A DNA stretch of 64,000 nt from Achatina immaculata (Eukaryota > Mollusca > Gastropoda > Stylommatophora > Achatinidae), in the NCBI GenBank assembly GCA_009760885.1, contig CM019713.1:29816927-29880926 (forward strand), read 5' to 3'. A model generated the notes under the pieces. The model was not told where the DNA came from. It ran no database searches and was given only the letters and a program-made list of their open reading frames with translations. Positions 43,001 through 47,926 of this stretch are shown here, piece by piece (position 1 is the first letter of the stretch; every line of letters begins with the position of its first letter). A program made the translations under genes and the position numbers.

Positions 43001-45074
43001 GTAGGATATTACCAAAAAAAATATAGTTATATTAAGCTATAGTCTGCAACAAATCTTTCTGCTGAGGTTTGTTGCAAAGCTTCACATAAACTTAAGGAGG
43101 TTGTAACTTTTATTATTTATTGCTTGCATTTAATTTCAAATTCTCTATTTTTAATGTTTAATATCTGGTCTCACTTTCTGTTTCTGTTGTCTGATGAAGG
43201 CTTGAGCTGAAAGATCACACTACTGACTTGCTGCCATTTACAGTCTTTTCAGACATTTTTTTATCAAGTAATAAGAATCCTACCACTGATAAAGATATAT
43301 TTTTTTACCTCTATTCACATACCACAAATGTAATCACAGCCCTATAGGCAAGAAATTTACTCTTTTATTGGAACATCCATTTATCCCTTAATGTTCTGAC
43401 ATTAAAGGTCCTGAAAGGACCAAACAAGATCCATGAGAGGACCACAAGAGGTTCAGAGTATCGCAGGGCTTCAGCCTGTATTCTTGGTGGGTCACAGAAC
43501 CAGGAATTTGTGACACCATGGCTTTCACTGCACCAGTTTAATCTAGAGTTGGACTTTCTCACCAGAAAACCTTGACATGTTTTGGATATGAGTATATCCC
43601 CACTGGGTGAGAGGTGGTTGCCCATCCAGCCTAGAGCTGGACTTTCTCACCAGAAAACCTCGACGTGTCTTGGGATACATGTGTATCCCCGCCAGGTGAG
43701 AGGTGGTTGCCCATCCAGTCCAGCGCTGGACTTTCTCACCATAAAATCTCAGTGTGATTAGGATACGCATACATCCCCACCAGGTGAGAAGAGGTTGCCT
43801 ATCTAGACTGCACTGGTCCAGTGTCTCTGACTTCAGCATTTTGTGGTTGTGGCCGCTACCCTTCCTAGTTGTTATCAAGACAGAGCTTTTGTCCAGGAGG
43901 ATGAATCCTCACCACTAGTAAGTTTCACCCCTGGGTTGAGCCGGTTTAGGCATATTAACCCAGTATGGGCGTGTTTAGGACGTGACTGACCTCTAGAGTG
44001 GAGGTACCATGGCATGAGTAGCTCTCGCCACAAGATCACTGGACATACCGACTAGGCTTCACTTTATCCTTTCCATCACCTTTTCACATCGGTGCTGCAC
44101 GGCAACCCTGATTTCTTTTTTGCATTTTCTTCATTGGCCGGGAGGAGTTTCGCTCCATGCGCGGCATCCAAAGAATCTCACCAGCAGTGAAAACTTCCTT
44201 TCAAAACTGCTTCCAATTCTACTGTTCACCGACTCCATCTCCACAACAGATTCAATAGCCCTGGTGTATGGTACTCCTTTTCTACTAGAGTATAATAGTG
44301 GCGATATCCAACACACAGCCTTCATATGAGAAGTTACAGCATTGTGACTGGACAAATCCCACACTAGGGTTACTCTTCTAAACACAAATATATGACTCAT
44401 GGATTCCAAATCATTTTAAAAACAAGTACAAATATTTGATTCTTAAATTCCAATTTGTTTTAAAAACAAACACAAATATATGACTCTTAAATTCCAATTC
44501 ATTTTAAAATCTTACATCATTCCCGTGATGATTAACATCACATGGTAGTTCGCCAAGATTTCCTGTCCTCTGCGAGTTTTTCAACCTCATCAAGGGATCT
44601 TATGCCCACTGAACTGGCCTCTCATAACAATGTCCTCTTTAGAGTTTCATGTGGTTGACCTCTTTTTCTTCGGCCTGTTGTGTTCCACTTGATAGCTTGT
44701 TTGGGGATTCTCTGATTGTTTCTTCTCATCATATGACTGATATATGTCCATCTTCTTTTTCTGATCACCCATGAGACAGGTTGTTGCTTGCTCATCTGTC
44801 TTATCTCTGAGTTATTCTTGAATTCGTTCAACTTTATACCGAGTATTTTCATTAGGCGTTTGTTTTCGAAAGAGTCTAATTTCTTGTCTATTTCTTTAGT
44901 TGTTTTCCAGCTTTCACATCATTTTAAAAACAAGCAGAAATATAATCCAGTATACAATACCTTCTCCCCGGGTGGTGTCTTGCTGTCCAACAACAGTATT
45001 TCATACAACTGTGGTTTGTACGCCTGGCTTGAATGTCCTTGCCTGGGCCTAATTACAGCCACCACTACATCCAT
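860..45074 (-). CDS. KRIT1: KRIT1 (CCM1) homologue, whole gene, 17 coding exons
   Basis: Spliced coding span on the minus strand. In animals KRIT1 is a scaffold of the cerebral cavernous malformation complex: it binds Rap1 and the HEG1 tail through its FERM domain, and ICAP1 and CCM2 through NPxY/F motifs, at cell junctions. Seventeen exons were recognised by comparison with human KRIT1 recalled from memory. They are 44961-45074, 42891-42993, 40567-40671, 35824-35962, 32809-33085, 30811-30893, 27166-27306, 23979-24132, 23101-23214, 21242-21421, 17420-17569, 13794-13954, 6033-6153, 2559-2651, 1604-1682, 1192-1259 and 860-1053. Introns start GT and end AG. Phases agree throughout except exon 14 to 15. 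The product is about 757 residues, close to human length, and no exon contains a stop. The gene is stretched to 44 kb by transposons and minisatellites. Upstream non-coding exons were not located. Confidence 0.93.
1192..1259 (-). CDS. KRIT1: KRIT1 exon 16 (FERM F3 lobe)
   Basis: Acceptor gacggaag|GATTAT, donor ATGATAG|gtatgt, phase 2 in and phase 1 out, 22 codons. Reads IIKFMENVGFLVLFQNIACQ, weakly aligned with human NMETKALLISLKYGCFMWQ. Phases agree with exons 15 and 17. A longer open frame here (1137-1382) does not fit the family. Confidence 0.65.
1604..1682 (-). CDS. KRIT1: KRIT1 exon 15 (FERM F3 lobe)
   Basis: Reads YHNALLMVPYWSSVNVSAVN, which aligns with human [20 protein letters not shown]. 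The donor is CTGCA|gtaaag, phase 2. A stop just upstream leaves only the taag|CTTACC acceptor. That needs phase 1, whereas exon 14 ends in phase 0. The exon is believable from its match and donor; its 5' boundary is not settled. Confidence 0.68.
1970..2300 (+). mobile_element. tRNA-derived SINE-like repeat (SINE-1)
   Basis: GGTGAAGTGGTTAGTGC resembles a pol III box A and GGTTTGATTC a box B, about 35 bases apart. The body continues with ccagctgtagaaatgg. Related heads occur at 21466 (plus), 31021 (plus) and 31284-31370 (minus). Assignment is by motif only. Confidence 0.55.
2559..2651 (-). CDS. KRIT1: KRIT1 exon 14 (FERM F3 lobe start)
   Basis: Acceptor atctacag|CAACTG, donor CGAAAG|gtatga, 31 codons, phase 0. 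Reads QFLTTCQRLTVYGSAFFTGT, matching human [20 protein letters not shown]. This is the strongest block in the C-terminal half. Confidence 0.94.
3140..3690 (-). mobile_element. CR1/L2-like LINE 3' end
   Basis: Read on the minus strand, the element ends with TTGAAATAAAGATCAATC and more ATCA units, the usual short-repeat tail of CR1/L2-like LINEs. The upstream 500 bases have no intact ORF. The 5' limit is uncertain. Confidence 0.5.
4164..5447. repeat. 39/36-bp minisatellite (about 34 units)
   Basis: Two monomers. The 5' part is about 13 nearly identical 39-bp units (agattagtaaaccaaagc core). The 3' part mixes 36-bp units (TCTAGATTAGCAAACCAAAG core) with 39-bp units and carries many point changes. 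Both periods are multiples of three, so long ORFs run through the array on the plus strand (13- and 12-residue repeats). It lies in the intron between exons 14 and 13, antisense to the gene, and is judged non-coding. Confidence 0.95.
6033..6153 (-). CDS. KRIT1: KRIT1 exon 13 (FERM F2 lobe)
   Basis: Acceptor ctatacag|TTTAAG, donor CAACAG|gtaaag, phase 2 in and phase 0 out. Reads LSQNQLKELIPAAVLRHKD and HYWVNKISKEYASV, matching human LNEENLKSIVPVTKLKSK and HWTNRILHEYKNLS. Confidence 0.92.
6271..6600. mobile_element. Composite SINE-like element (SINE-2), copy 1
   Basis: The outer part begins ctctactgtagagagcgg and includes a C homopolymer. The inner part, on the minus strand, contains GGTTCAATTC (box B-like) and a poly-purine run. 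The second copy at 62905-63215 has the same outer parts but the inner part reversed. Confidence 0.6.
7122..7510 (+). mobile_element. RTE-like LINE family B, 3' fragment
   Basis: Contains ENTCLRKILGIKWNELRTMQ-like sequence and an RKRGQPCENLKRTLL-like block with stops. It ends gcgagccctacgtgacattt then acgggaaggatgtaag, the 3' terminus shared by all family B copies in the window. Confidence 0.85.
7740..7853. repeat. Short tandem repeat at LTR element target
   Basis: About two units of a roughly 50-bp repeat (ctaacagcataaaaaa core). The same sequence resumes at 12632 after the LTR element, showing that the element landed inside this array. Confidence 0.75.
7858..8498 (+). repeat. 5' LTR
   Basis: 641 bp, starting TGTAACAGAATAGCAATTCT (a short palindrome) and ending CTGTTTCA. 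Contains ctataaatag near its 3' part. Confidence 0.92.
10564..10990. repeat. Tandem repeats inside the LTR element
   Basis: Units built from tatatgatacc, ttttgcctgttc, gcatatgtttaatgg and gaatggatgatta recur five to six times. One larger unit (with aacccagatgaacctattct) is duplicated at about 10767-10835 and 10915-10985. Confidence 0.85.
11987..12627 (+). repeat. 3' LTR
   Basis: 641 bp, about 99 percent identical by eye to 7858-8498. Examples of changes: GAGATT to GAAATT near the start, ACGTCGTT to ACGTCATT, and GTAGACAG to GTAAATAG near the end. Confidence 0.92.
12827..12908 (+). mobile_element. 82-bp 3' tip of LINE family F with target duplication
   Basis: Matches the last bases of the LINE at 49801-50728 (acagtgaaatttatccaaga; gacaatgcgaacgaagaag). 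It is flanked by CTCACGTACCA at 12816-12826 and 12909-12919. Confidence 0.85.
13022..13777 (+). mobile_element. RTE-like LINE family A, 3' half of RT ORF
   Basis: Open frame of about 245 codons covering the thumb and C-terminal part of the reverse transcriptase. Blocks: ESFEYLGSLLTNNGDT, FPIATYACETWTLNKTA, ECKCYRRVLQISWTQ, KRKRGRPKRRWLQDIVDDLE. The catalytic palm is missing (5' truncated). It ends aaggaatgaatg about 20 bases from the exon 12 donor. Confidence 0.92.
13794..13954 (-). CDS. KRIT1: KRIT1 exon 12 (FERM F2 lobe)
   Basis: 53 codons plus two bases; acceptor tttcacag|CTTCAG. The donor gtgagt, right after TTTTAAA, is preferred over an inner gtgaaa because it gives phase 2, which exon 13 needs. 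Reads LFHEAYRNYINGLYPCKDKD and TITFATILF, matching human ILFDEARYNLLKGFY and LITLASLLL. A LINE ends about 20 bases beyond the donor. Confidence 0.92.
14256..16175 (-). mobile_element. RTE-like LINE family B, longest copy
   Basis: The minus strand holds most of a reverse transcriptase: RRDKREYIDSMVKKAEK upstream, NNRAAGEDEITAEMLKA, NWRGVTLISVVSKVF, EEQAGFRKGRSCLD, KQGCILSPLVFGITVDF, LEDLDFADNITLI and FENKCLRRILGIKWNEF. The catalytic box is FADN, not the usual F/YADD, and frameshifts break the ORF, so it is dead. The 3' terminus is near 14256 (gcacgggaaggatgtaag on minus). Confidence 0.93.
16176..17419. other. AT-rich intron sequence, nothing recognised
   Basis: Intron between exons 12 and 11. 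AT-rich, with short repeats of tgtgaaat/tgtactatg around 16190-16320. No coding or transposon similarity seen. Confidence 0.4.
17420..17569 (-). CDS. KRIT1: KRIT1 exon 11 (FERM F1 lobe)
   Basis: 50 codons, phase 0. The acceptor is aacttcag|CTGAAA; the upstream AG (tgtgcag) would shift the frame. The donor is AAACAG|gtacag. Reads LKLEYEVVKALQQY and EEPVLTWRRNVKVSVEKEKQ. The latter matches human [20 protein letters not shown]. Confidence 0.9.
17660..17710. mobile_element. Possible hAT-type MITE end
   Basis: CAGTGTTTCCCAGACTTG followed by a pyrimidine run resembles the terminal repeat of hAT-type MITEs. No partner end was found, so this is a fragment at best. Confidence 0.3.
17728..18800. repeat. 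39-bp tandem array split by a MITE
   Basis: Units with the core gatgtcaggtattataacag and cagctaagtgcatttaaaaa run from 17728 to 17834 and from 18535 to about 18800, roughly ten units in all. A piggyBac-like MITE lies between the two blocks. Confidence 0.92.
17835..18534 (+). mobile_element. piggyBac-like MITE, copy 1
   Basis: TTAA at 17835-17838 and 18531-18534 brackets inverted ends CTCTTCCCGTGCC and GGCACGGGAAGAG. The body matches 42057-42754 in reverse orientation, including the repeated gtagatctagacat. TTAA target duplication and length suggest the piggyBac superfamily. No transposase is left. Confidence 0.88.
19348..19555 (-). mobile_element. RTE-like LINE family D, 3' fragment
   Basis: Reverse complement of the end of the LINE at 57377-58391: gcccagggcacatgaggctt and cccctgtggtgtccatctta. 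It retains the (GA)n tail as ctctctctct at 19350. Confidence 0.85.
19630..20235 (+). mobile_element. RTE-like LINE family B, 3' third
   Basis: Contains NLENIWHLKVISTKT, YACESWKTTKEIEKKLDSFE, NKCLRKILGIK and PVSWVIRKRRWTYIGHVMRR, with scattered stops. It ends gccctaggtgatgtttaccg and atgggaaggatat. Confidence 0.9.
20740..21010 (-). mobile_element. LINE family G, 3' fragment
   Basis: Minus-strand remnant with the plus-strand signature ggttctccagccaatcctgt, then cccctttttt and cccttgtggtgttcaag, like the GRPK-type end of RTE-like ORFs. A shorter related piece lies at 31735-31815. Confidence 0.6.
21242..21421 (-). CDS. KRIT1: KRIT1 exon 10 (FERM F1 lobe start)
   Basis: Acceptor tcaccaacag|AACTAC, donor CGGAAACAG|gtcaga, exactly 60 codons, phase 0. 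Reads NYTLEVFLMD and FKTTVQQLNEQMMKVW, matching human KVRIYRMDG and NNTTVQQIMEGMRLS. This is the ubiquitin-like F1 lobe that helps bind Rap1 in vertebrates. After VQQ the match is weak. Confidence 0.88.
22084..22530. repeat. 43-bp minisatellite (about 10 units)
   Basis: Near-perfect units beginning aatcagccaaccaactaatc and ending ctaaaggacaat. It lies between exons 10 and 9. Confidence 0.95.
22531..23100. other. Intron sequence, nothing recognised
   Basis: The minus-strand ORF at 22539-22787 has no recognisable similarity. No transposon ends seen. Confidence 0.35.
23101..23214 (-). CDS. KRIT1: KRIT1 exon 9 (last ankyrin repeat)
   Basis: Acceptor ttctttag|AATATT, donor AGACCT|gtgagt, phase 0 both sides, 38 codons. 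Reads NIKDKDGKRAIDICMLVSN and EQVEQLIREAAQRP. It matches human TDQQGRSPLNICEEN and AAKLLKEAINKP. Confidence 0.93.
23979..24132 (-). CDS. KRIT1: KRIT1 exon 8 (ankyrin repeats)
   Basis: Acceptor tattttcag|GTATGG, donor GATTTG|gtaaag, phase 2 in and phase 0 out, 51 codons. Reads YGCLNVVETLLRAGCSPNLL, NGTKSTSLHIAAKKGNEQ and QRPDIDL. It matches human [20 protein letters not shown] closely. Confidence 0.95.
24413..25170. repeat. 46-bp minisatellite (about 16-17 units)
   Basis: Units ctccctggatgagatcagcc then gacttgtcttggtcacccaa. The only common change is AGCCAATG versus AGCCTATG, distributed irregularly along the array. Confidence 0.96.
25321..25708. repeat. 21-bp minisatellite (about 18 units)
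   Basis: Units of tgaatactgacaagcagata, alternating with variants where caagcag becomes caaaaag. The period is a multiple of three, hence ORFs in several frames; none is believed coding. Confidence 0.94.
25795..26560. repeat. 51-bp minisatellite (15 units)
   Basis: Units with ctgatttctccttcaggaaa and cttgctgggttggacactgt. The 17-codon period opens ORFs on both strands (for example a plus-strand 17-residue repeat including NLLGWTLSEQ). Units fall into two classes (GTAAACTTGTTG versus GGAAACTTGCTG) that are largely segregated along the array. Confidence 0.95.
26817..26992. repeat. 22-bp minisatellite (8 units)
   Basis: Perfect units of ttccaccaattaaatattcc type, immediately upstream (gene sense) of the 51-bp array. 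Confidence 0.95.
27166..27306 (-). CDS. KRIT1: KRIT1 exon 7 (ankyrin repeat)
   Basis: Acceptor ttgccag|ATCAAG, donor GCATG|gtgggt, phase 2 to phase 2. Contains YPLHSCAAAGNKTEVDILL and QLDSVNCAPIHYAA, typical ankyrin helices and matching human FPLHRSACEGD and QLDSDHWAPIHYA. A nearby alternative donor (GTAATG, 4 bases downstream) would break the frame. The chosen donor restores the AWYG seen in the family. Confidence 0.93.
27600..28895 (-). mobile_element. mariner element (mos1-like, DD34D), complete but dead
   Basis: Inverted ends share GGTGATTGATAAGTT and TAAGGTACAA; TA flanks both ends (27598-27599 and 28896-28897). Length 1296 bp is typical of mariner. Minus-strand transposase: MDKISHQAVICYLCIKG, TMDETWVHNFQPETKE, FHQDNAPFHKS and SPDLAHFDYYLF, with 34 residues between the second and third Asp. 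Stops at 28575-28577 and near 27994 and a frameshift near 27810 inactivate it. Confidence 0.95.
28896..29290. other. Intron sequence, nothing recognised
   Basis: AT-rich, between the mariner and a minisatellite. A stretch at 28930-29000 loosely repeats sequence at 27380-27440 (gcaacttgatgctcga; gtgagagtgaatg) on the other side of the mariner, so it may be an older duplicated segment. Confidence 0.4.
29291..29575. repeat. 30-bp minisatellite (about 9-10 units)
   Basis: Units of tctctgagataatgccttgg then tcagccatgg, with small changes at the last four bases. Confidence 0.93.
29576..30810. other. Intron sequence, nothing recognised
   Basis: Several short ORFs without similarity. Repeat of cttacataagaaaaagacaa near 30396-30440. 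No transposon termini seen. Confidence 0.35.
30811..30893 (-). CDS. KRIT1: KRIT1 exon 6 (altered third NPxF motif)
   Basis: Acceptor ctgcttag|CCAAAT, donor AAATC|gtaagt, phase 0 in and phase 2 out. Reads YVINQHWPSIPKYDKI, aligned with human VVINPYFGLGAPDYSKI. The flanking match fixes the alignment, so human NPYF corresponds to NQHW (predicted residues 253-256). The other frames contain stops. Confidence 0.88.
31889..32239 (+). mobile_element. pogo-like MITE, copy 1
   Basis: TA flanks at 31887-31888 and 32240-32241. Ends CAACAAATCTTCAATTTAAC and, in reverse, CAGTAAACCCTTGATTGAAT. The core (ttgttttgggcagcg, ctcaatctgcctcaagctat) matches 41727-41998. Confidence 0.75.
32809..33085 (-). CDS. KRIT1: KRIT1 exon 5 (NPVF and NPLF motifs)
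   Basis: The longest exon, 92 codons; acceptor cccaacag|CTGGATG, donor ACCAAG|gtgaga. It starts WMREKHS (human WLDERHA). It carries VHNPVF (predicted residues 184-187, where human has NPAY, the ICAP1 site) and VVINPLFGSS (234-237, where human has NPLF). A glycine-rich insert (ETGGGGSGNP) lies between the motifs. Binding roles are known for vertebrate KRIT1 and inferred here. Confidence 0.93.
33487..34927 (-). mobile_element. Tc1/mariner-superfamily element with perfect ends
   Basis: Perfect inverted ends beginning CAGGGTGTTTTTAAAGTCTC (about 35 bp), with TA at 33485-33486 and 34928-34929. Minus-strand transposase in two overlapping frames. The N-terminal helix-turn-helix part has QRFIEKFPDKQPPHRTTVR; the catalytic part has LTFFSDEAWFHLSGYVNSQN, WFQQDGATAHTSRA and SPDLNPLDYYLW. 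I count 38 residues between the second and third acidic residues. One frameshift separates the halves, and a 67-bp LINE tip is inserted near the 3' side. Confidence 0.93.
33776..33842 (+). mobile_element. 67-bp 3' tip of LINE family B with target duplication
   Basis: tgtgagccctatgtgacgtt and cgagaaggatataaga match the family B terminus. Flanked by AATTCTGATT at 33766-33775 and 33843-33852, inside the Tc1/mariner element. Confidence 0.85.
34930..35823. other. Intron sequence, nothing recognised
   Basis: AT-rich. Around 35110-35200 and 33235-33300 there are related gacatayggccaactga-type motifs on the two sides of the Tc1/mariner element, possibly an older repeat split by it. Confidence 0.35.
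35824..35962 (-). CDS. KRIT1: KRIT1 exon 4 (Nudix-like domain end)
   Basis: Acceptor ttggacag|TCAGAG, donor GAAAG|gtaaag, phase 1 in and phase 2 out. Reads RVSRRFAEQTQNAPAFYPLE then STTKKLLQHLE. It matches the human region with CPIFYCLQDI and LTARMLIALDKW. Confidence 0.85.
35972..37060. other. Intron sequence, nothing recognised
   Basis: AT-rich sequence with a poly-A run at 35978-36000; no recognisable element or exon. Confidence 0.35.
37064..38020. repeat. Complex CAGACAGA-rich minisatellite
   Basis: Nearly 1 kb of purine-rich units on the plus strand. The first part repeats gatagatagaagtggcag and gctagcaagcagaca. The second repeats gacaggcatgcagctagac and atacatgcaagaaggcagac in units of roughly 40-80 bp with higher-order structure. 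Confidence 0.93.
38497..38935 (+). mobile_element. RTE-like LINE family D, 3' fragment
   Basis: Contains SNVLSVLLYGSECWKI followed by damaged ITEERHWRWLGHVLHMT and a GGNRSKGRP-type end. It is colinear with the end of 57377-58391, with stops and small gaps. It ends acttaaggttcagggagaag. Confidence 0.9.
39233..40032. repeat. 24-bp minisatellite (about 33 units)
   Basis: Units gagccctatgtaaagaaaca plus ctat, with variants ccctaaggaaaa and gagcacta. The array ends gagccctatgtaattcctgc then agcatgggaaggatgtta, which resembles the 3' terminus of LINE family B. Confidence 0.95.
40567..40671 (-). CDS. KRIT1: KRIT1 exon 3 (Nudix-like domain)
   Basis: Acceptor ctgacag|GTGAAAG, donor CCTAGTG|gtatgt, phase 1 in and out. 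Contains GERALHVQW and FSLYFVPVSPS, aligning with human GKRVVLMKK and ASLFIVPSVV. About 20 residues of the human protein lie between the parts covered by exons 2 and 3 and have no counterpart here. Confidence 0.82.
40826..41036. mobile_element. hAT-like MITE
   Basis: Starts TAGATGTTCTCAACCTTTT and ends AGGCTGGGAACCACTG, the familiar hAT-MITE termini. An 8-bp near-duplication, TTCTAGGC at 40818-40825 and TTCTAGAC at 41037-41044, fits hAT insertion. Confidence 0.8.
41286..41515 (-). mobile_element. RTE-like LINE family B, 3' fragment
   Basis: Plus-strand signature cttttcaacctcttcaaggg and tgacctctttttcttcaccc, the reverse complement of the family B end. Confidence 0.85.
41560..41705 (-). mobile_element. 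RTE-like LINE family A, 3' fragment
   Basis: Reverse complement of the family A end: catttgcatgtcccttgcag, then ctcctgtaggcctctttgtt and gctgctgatgcatccatt. Confidence 0.85.
41727..41998 (+). mobile_element. pogo-like MITE, copy 2
   Basis: Begins CAATAAATCCTCGATTTAAC after TA; ends aaatcaagggcttactg, an inverted version of the start. Shares its core with 31889-32239. The right TA is TT here. Confidence 0.75.
42057..42754 (-). mobile_element. piggyBac-like MITE, copy 2
   Basis: TTAA at 42057-42060 and 42751-42754, ends CTCTTCCCATGC and GCACGGTAAGAG. The body is the reverse complement of copy 1 (gtctagatctacttggg; catctgagatgtgtagatct). Confidence 0.88.
42891..42993 (-). CDS. KRIT1: KRIT1 exon 2 (Nudix-like domain)
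   Basis: 34 codons plus one base; acceptor cttag|GTCAAG, donor ATCAAAG|gtatgt. It reads VKPGKYLPMF then RALVLTQVQGL. The second part matches human VLLETKLQG. Phase 0 in, phase 1 out. The frame is fixed by exon 1 and by the match; another frame is also open but resembles nothing. Confidence 0.8.
43400..44190 (-). mobile_element. Repeat family C, copy
   Basis: Reverse complement of the element at 47927-48812. Internally it repeats a roughly 100-bp module (gactttctcaccagaaaacc; aggtgagaggtggttgccca) about three times. The far end reads gcattttcttcattggccg and ggaggagtttcgctccatg. Confidence 0.85.
44508..44925 (-). mobile_element. RTE-like LINE family B, 3' fragment
   Basis: Minus strand: MKILGIKLNEFKNNSEIRQM, PVSWVIRKRRWTYISHMMRR and GRRKRGQPHETLKRTLL. 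The 3' terminus is near 44508. It sits about 35 bases from the exon 1 donor. Confidence 0.9.
44961..45074 (-). CDS. KRIT1: KRIT1 exon 1 (start codon, Nudix-like domain start)
   Basis: Codes 38 residues beginning MDVVVAVIRPRQ and containing YEILLLDSK. Human KRIT1 has YVAVIRPKN and SYEILLHEV at the same place. The donor is GAGAAG|gtattg, phase 0. The ATG at 45074 is the first in frame, but the frame stays open upstream for six more codons to a possible acceptor (cag at 45093-45095). Human KRIT1 has about seven residues before this point, so a further 5' exon may supply the true start. Confidence 0.88.
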
Positions 45075-45379
45075 GACATACAGTTTCAGCAGCTGTGCTG
45101 TATATAAAAGTAGTATTTAATATGAAGCAGACATTACAGAGACATTTCATTATTTATCGTAGAATGAAATAAAATACTGGGTGATTCATAAGTCACCATA
45201 CACAGAAATTACTAATGTTTTTAAAGATGGTGCGTGCATGCGTGTGTGTTTGCGTGCGTGCATACTCCTTCCTCCAGCAGGGCTGTGGAGTTGGTTATAC
45301 AAAACTTTCAACTCTGAATTCTCTTTTTTTTTTTTCTTTCTACTATCCAACTCAGACTCCTTCATAAATAGTACAATAA

Positions 45380-46082
45380 GAGGGTGTGCTGAAAAGTTAC
45401 TGGCCTGACTCACATACCAAAATCTAGTGCAATGTTGTCACTGTAACTGGAAAGAATGTTATTTTTTTATGTAACTGCCAATTTGCAGGATCATAGCATT
45501 TTTTTTTTTTTTACTTTTTTTCAGATGAATTACAGAACTACATAAATGAAAGGTGGGCAATTTTCAAGTGTGAAACTCTGGGCCATCATGAAAAAAACTC
45601 CAAAGGAAATCTATGAGTATGTGCAGCAAATACTGAGCGACAAGTTTCAATCATACTCAAATGTGAAGAAGCGGTGTGCCAACTTTCAGTGTGGAGATTT
45701 TGATGCTGAAGATGCAAGATCTGGAAAGTCATCAAAAGTGTCAACTCCAGAAATTGCTGAGCCCATTCATGACCTCATCTTGGCAGATCAATGAATTTCA
45801 GCTAAAACAATTGAATCTGAGTGCACAGATCATCCACCCTACTCACCAGATCTTGCTCCACCTGACTATTTCTTGTTTCCTGACTTAAAAAGTGTTTGGA
45901 AGGGAGAACATTTTCAAATGATCAGCAACAGAGTAGTGTTTCAGCAACCAGACATCAGTTAGTTTTTTGGGTTTTTTTCTGAAATGGTTAAAGAAATGTG
46001 AACTTTAGAGTAAATGTATGGAACAAGACACAAGATTCACAGGCATTCTCTTCTTGGTTCAGAAAATAACTTTTCAGCACTA
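45380..46082 (+). mobile_element. mariner (SETMAR-type), internally deleted
   Basis: Ends share GTGCTGAAAAGTTA in inverted orientation (45386 and about 46080). The transposase start has KLWAIMKKTPKEIYEYVQQI and SNVKKRCANFQCGDFDAED. After DLILADQ it jumps to HPPYSPDLAPPDYFLFPDLK, so the middle with the first two catalytic Asp is gone. Non-autonomous. Confidence 0.82.
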
Positions 46083-46317
46083 CCCCATAGCTGCACTGAC
46101 TCCAACTCTATCACAGATGCTGCCAACTTTGACTCCTCTAGTTTTATACTGTCAGACTTCTGACTGCCTGGTGAAGAATTGTAGAAATAGAAATGAGCAG
46201 TATGTAGCAGAGCTGGGGCACAATACAAAGGCTGGCCACTGTGAGAAGTGGAGAAAATTTGTTACTGCCCTGCAAGGCATTTCAGGGCATACCGTGCAGA
46301 GATTGCTTAGCCATGGA

Positions 46318-46500
46318 TGGGTGGGTGGGTGGGTGGGATGGATGGATGGAAGGATAGATGGAAGGATGGATGGATGGATGGATGGATGGATGGATGGATG
46401 GATGATGGATGGATGGATGGATGGATGGATGGATGGATGGATGGATGGATGGATTGATGGATGGACGGACGGATGGACAGGCTGATGGATGGATGACTAC
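46318..46500. repeat. (GGAT)n microsatellite
   Basis: About 180 bp of ggat/gatg units with GGGT and GGAC variants near the ends. Confidence 0.97.
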
Positions 46501-47455
46501 TATCGACTCCTTATAAATGGTACATTTCTATCAACTCAAACTCCACAACCAGCTCCACGAAGAGACTTGGTATTTGCTCTTGAACCACAATCAGGAAAAC
46601 ACAGCTACTCTATCCCTTATTTTCTCAAAGTGATCCTTAGAAGAACACTGTGTAACAAGAGACCTGGTCAACAAAGTAAGGACTGGTAATGTTTGTTGAG
46701 AAACCCTGAACTACTAATCTCTGAAAAAGCATTTTCCAAAGAAGAAAGTCAATGCATTTCACTAATACCATCATCTATCATAAAGAATATCACTATTATC
46801 ACTGTCCAAAGAAGCAAACAATGCAGTTCCACACTATTTCAAACAAGAATAAATTAGATATGGTACTTACTGTTTAAACAGGTATAACAGTCAGTTTTTC
46901 TTAGTTAAACTTGCTGTAAATGGTATGTATAGTGGGCATATTTTAAATGAAATTACAGTTTACTTAATACTGAAATTACATTACATTTAACTATGTAATT
47001 TTTTAATTCTGCCAATCTTATCCTCCATTATATCACATTGTGGTGGGGAGAAAAGTGATATGTGCGTATGTGTTGATTTTTTTTTCACTTCACTTTCCTG
47101 GCTTAAGCTTACACAGAAGTCTTGGTAATGGCACAACCATGTCACTGAGCTTCCAGCAGTAGTAGCATTAAGATCAGACAGAAAATTCCTAGACTCTTCA
47201 TGCTCTTGGCCAAGGGGCAAAAAAAAATTAATTGAGAATGAAATAATTTGAGAGTAAATTGTATTTTCATTTCTTCTCCTGCCATTTTTTTATGGGTTAC
47301 ACCTTGTGTACTACAATGTGACAGTTTTTTTTTACAAAAAAATCACCTGCTGTATACAGAGATTTTGAACACTGTACACAGCAGAAATATCGCAGGAGAT
47401 GTTACAATCTTTGTGTATACACTATACATTAAAAAAAAATAAAAATATTGATGGC
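46501..47455. other. Upstream region, nothing recognised
   Basis: AT-rich. Small ORFs show no similarity; no exon of KRIT1 or of a neighbour was identified. Confidence 0.35.
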
Positions 47456-47926
47456 ACTGTAGATGATGTGGCCAGAGATATCTTAATAATGACAGCTAAA
47501 GACATGGTTCCAGTAAATAAAACACAAAAGAATGAATGAATTACAGCAGGCACACTAGAACTAATAAAACAACATAGAGAAAGGAAGACAAAATGAAAAG
47601 TGACAAACAACAACAAAGAGGAATATAAACCTTTAACAAAAGAAGTAAGAAGAAATATAACAAAAGACAAAAAAAACAATACACACAAGATTGTTGTGAA
47701 AGTATAGAAGGACATCAGAAGTGTGGAAGAGATAGCGAAATTTTTATAGAAATGAAGACACTAATGAGAAATGTCACACCTACACTAAATGTAATTTGTG
47801 ATGAGATGGGACAGATACTGACAGAGACAGAGGAAATTCTAGAAAGATGGAAGAATACTGCAGAGGAATGTATGAAACAACTGACTGTGAAAGCAGAAAT
47901 CAACAGTATGAATCATTACTGGAGGA

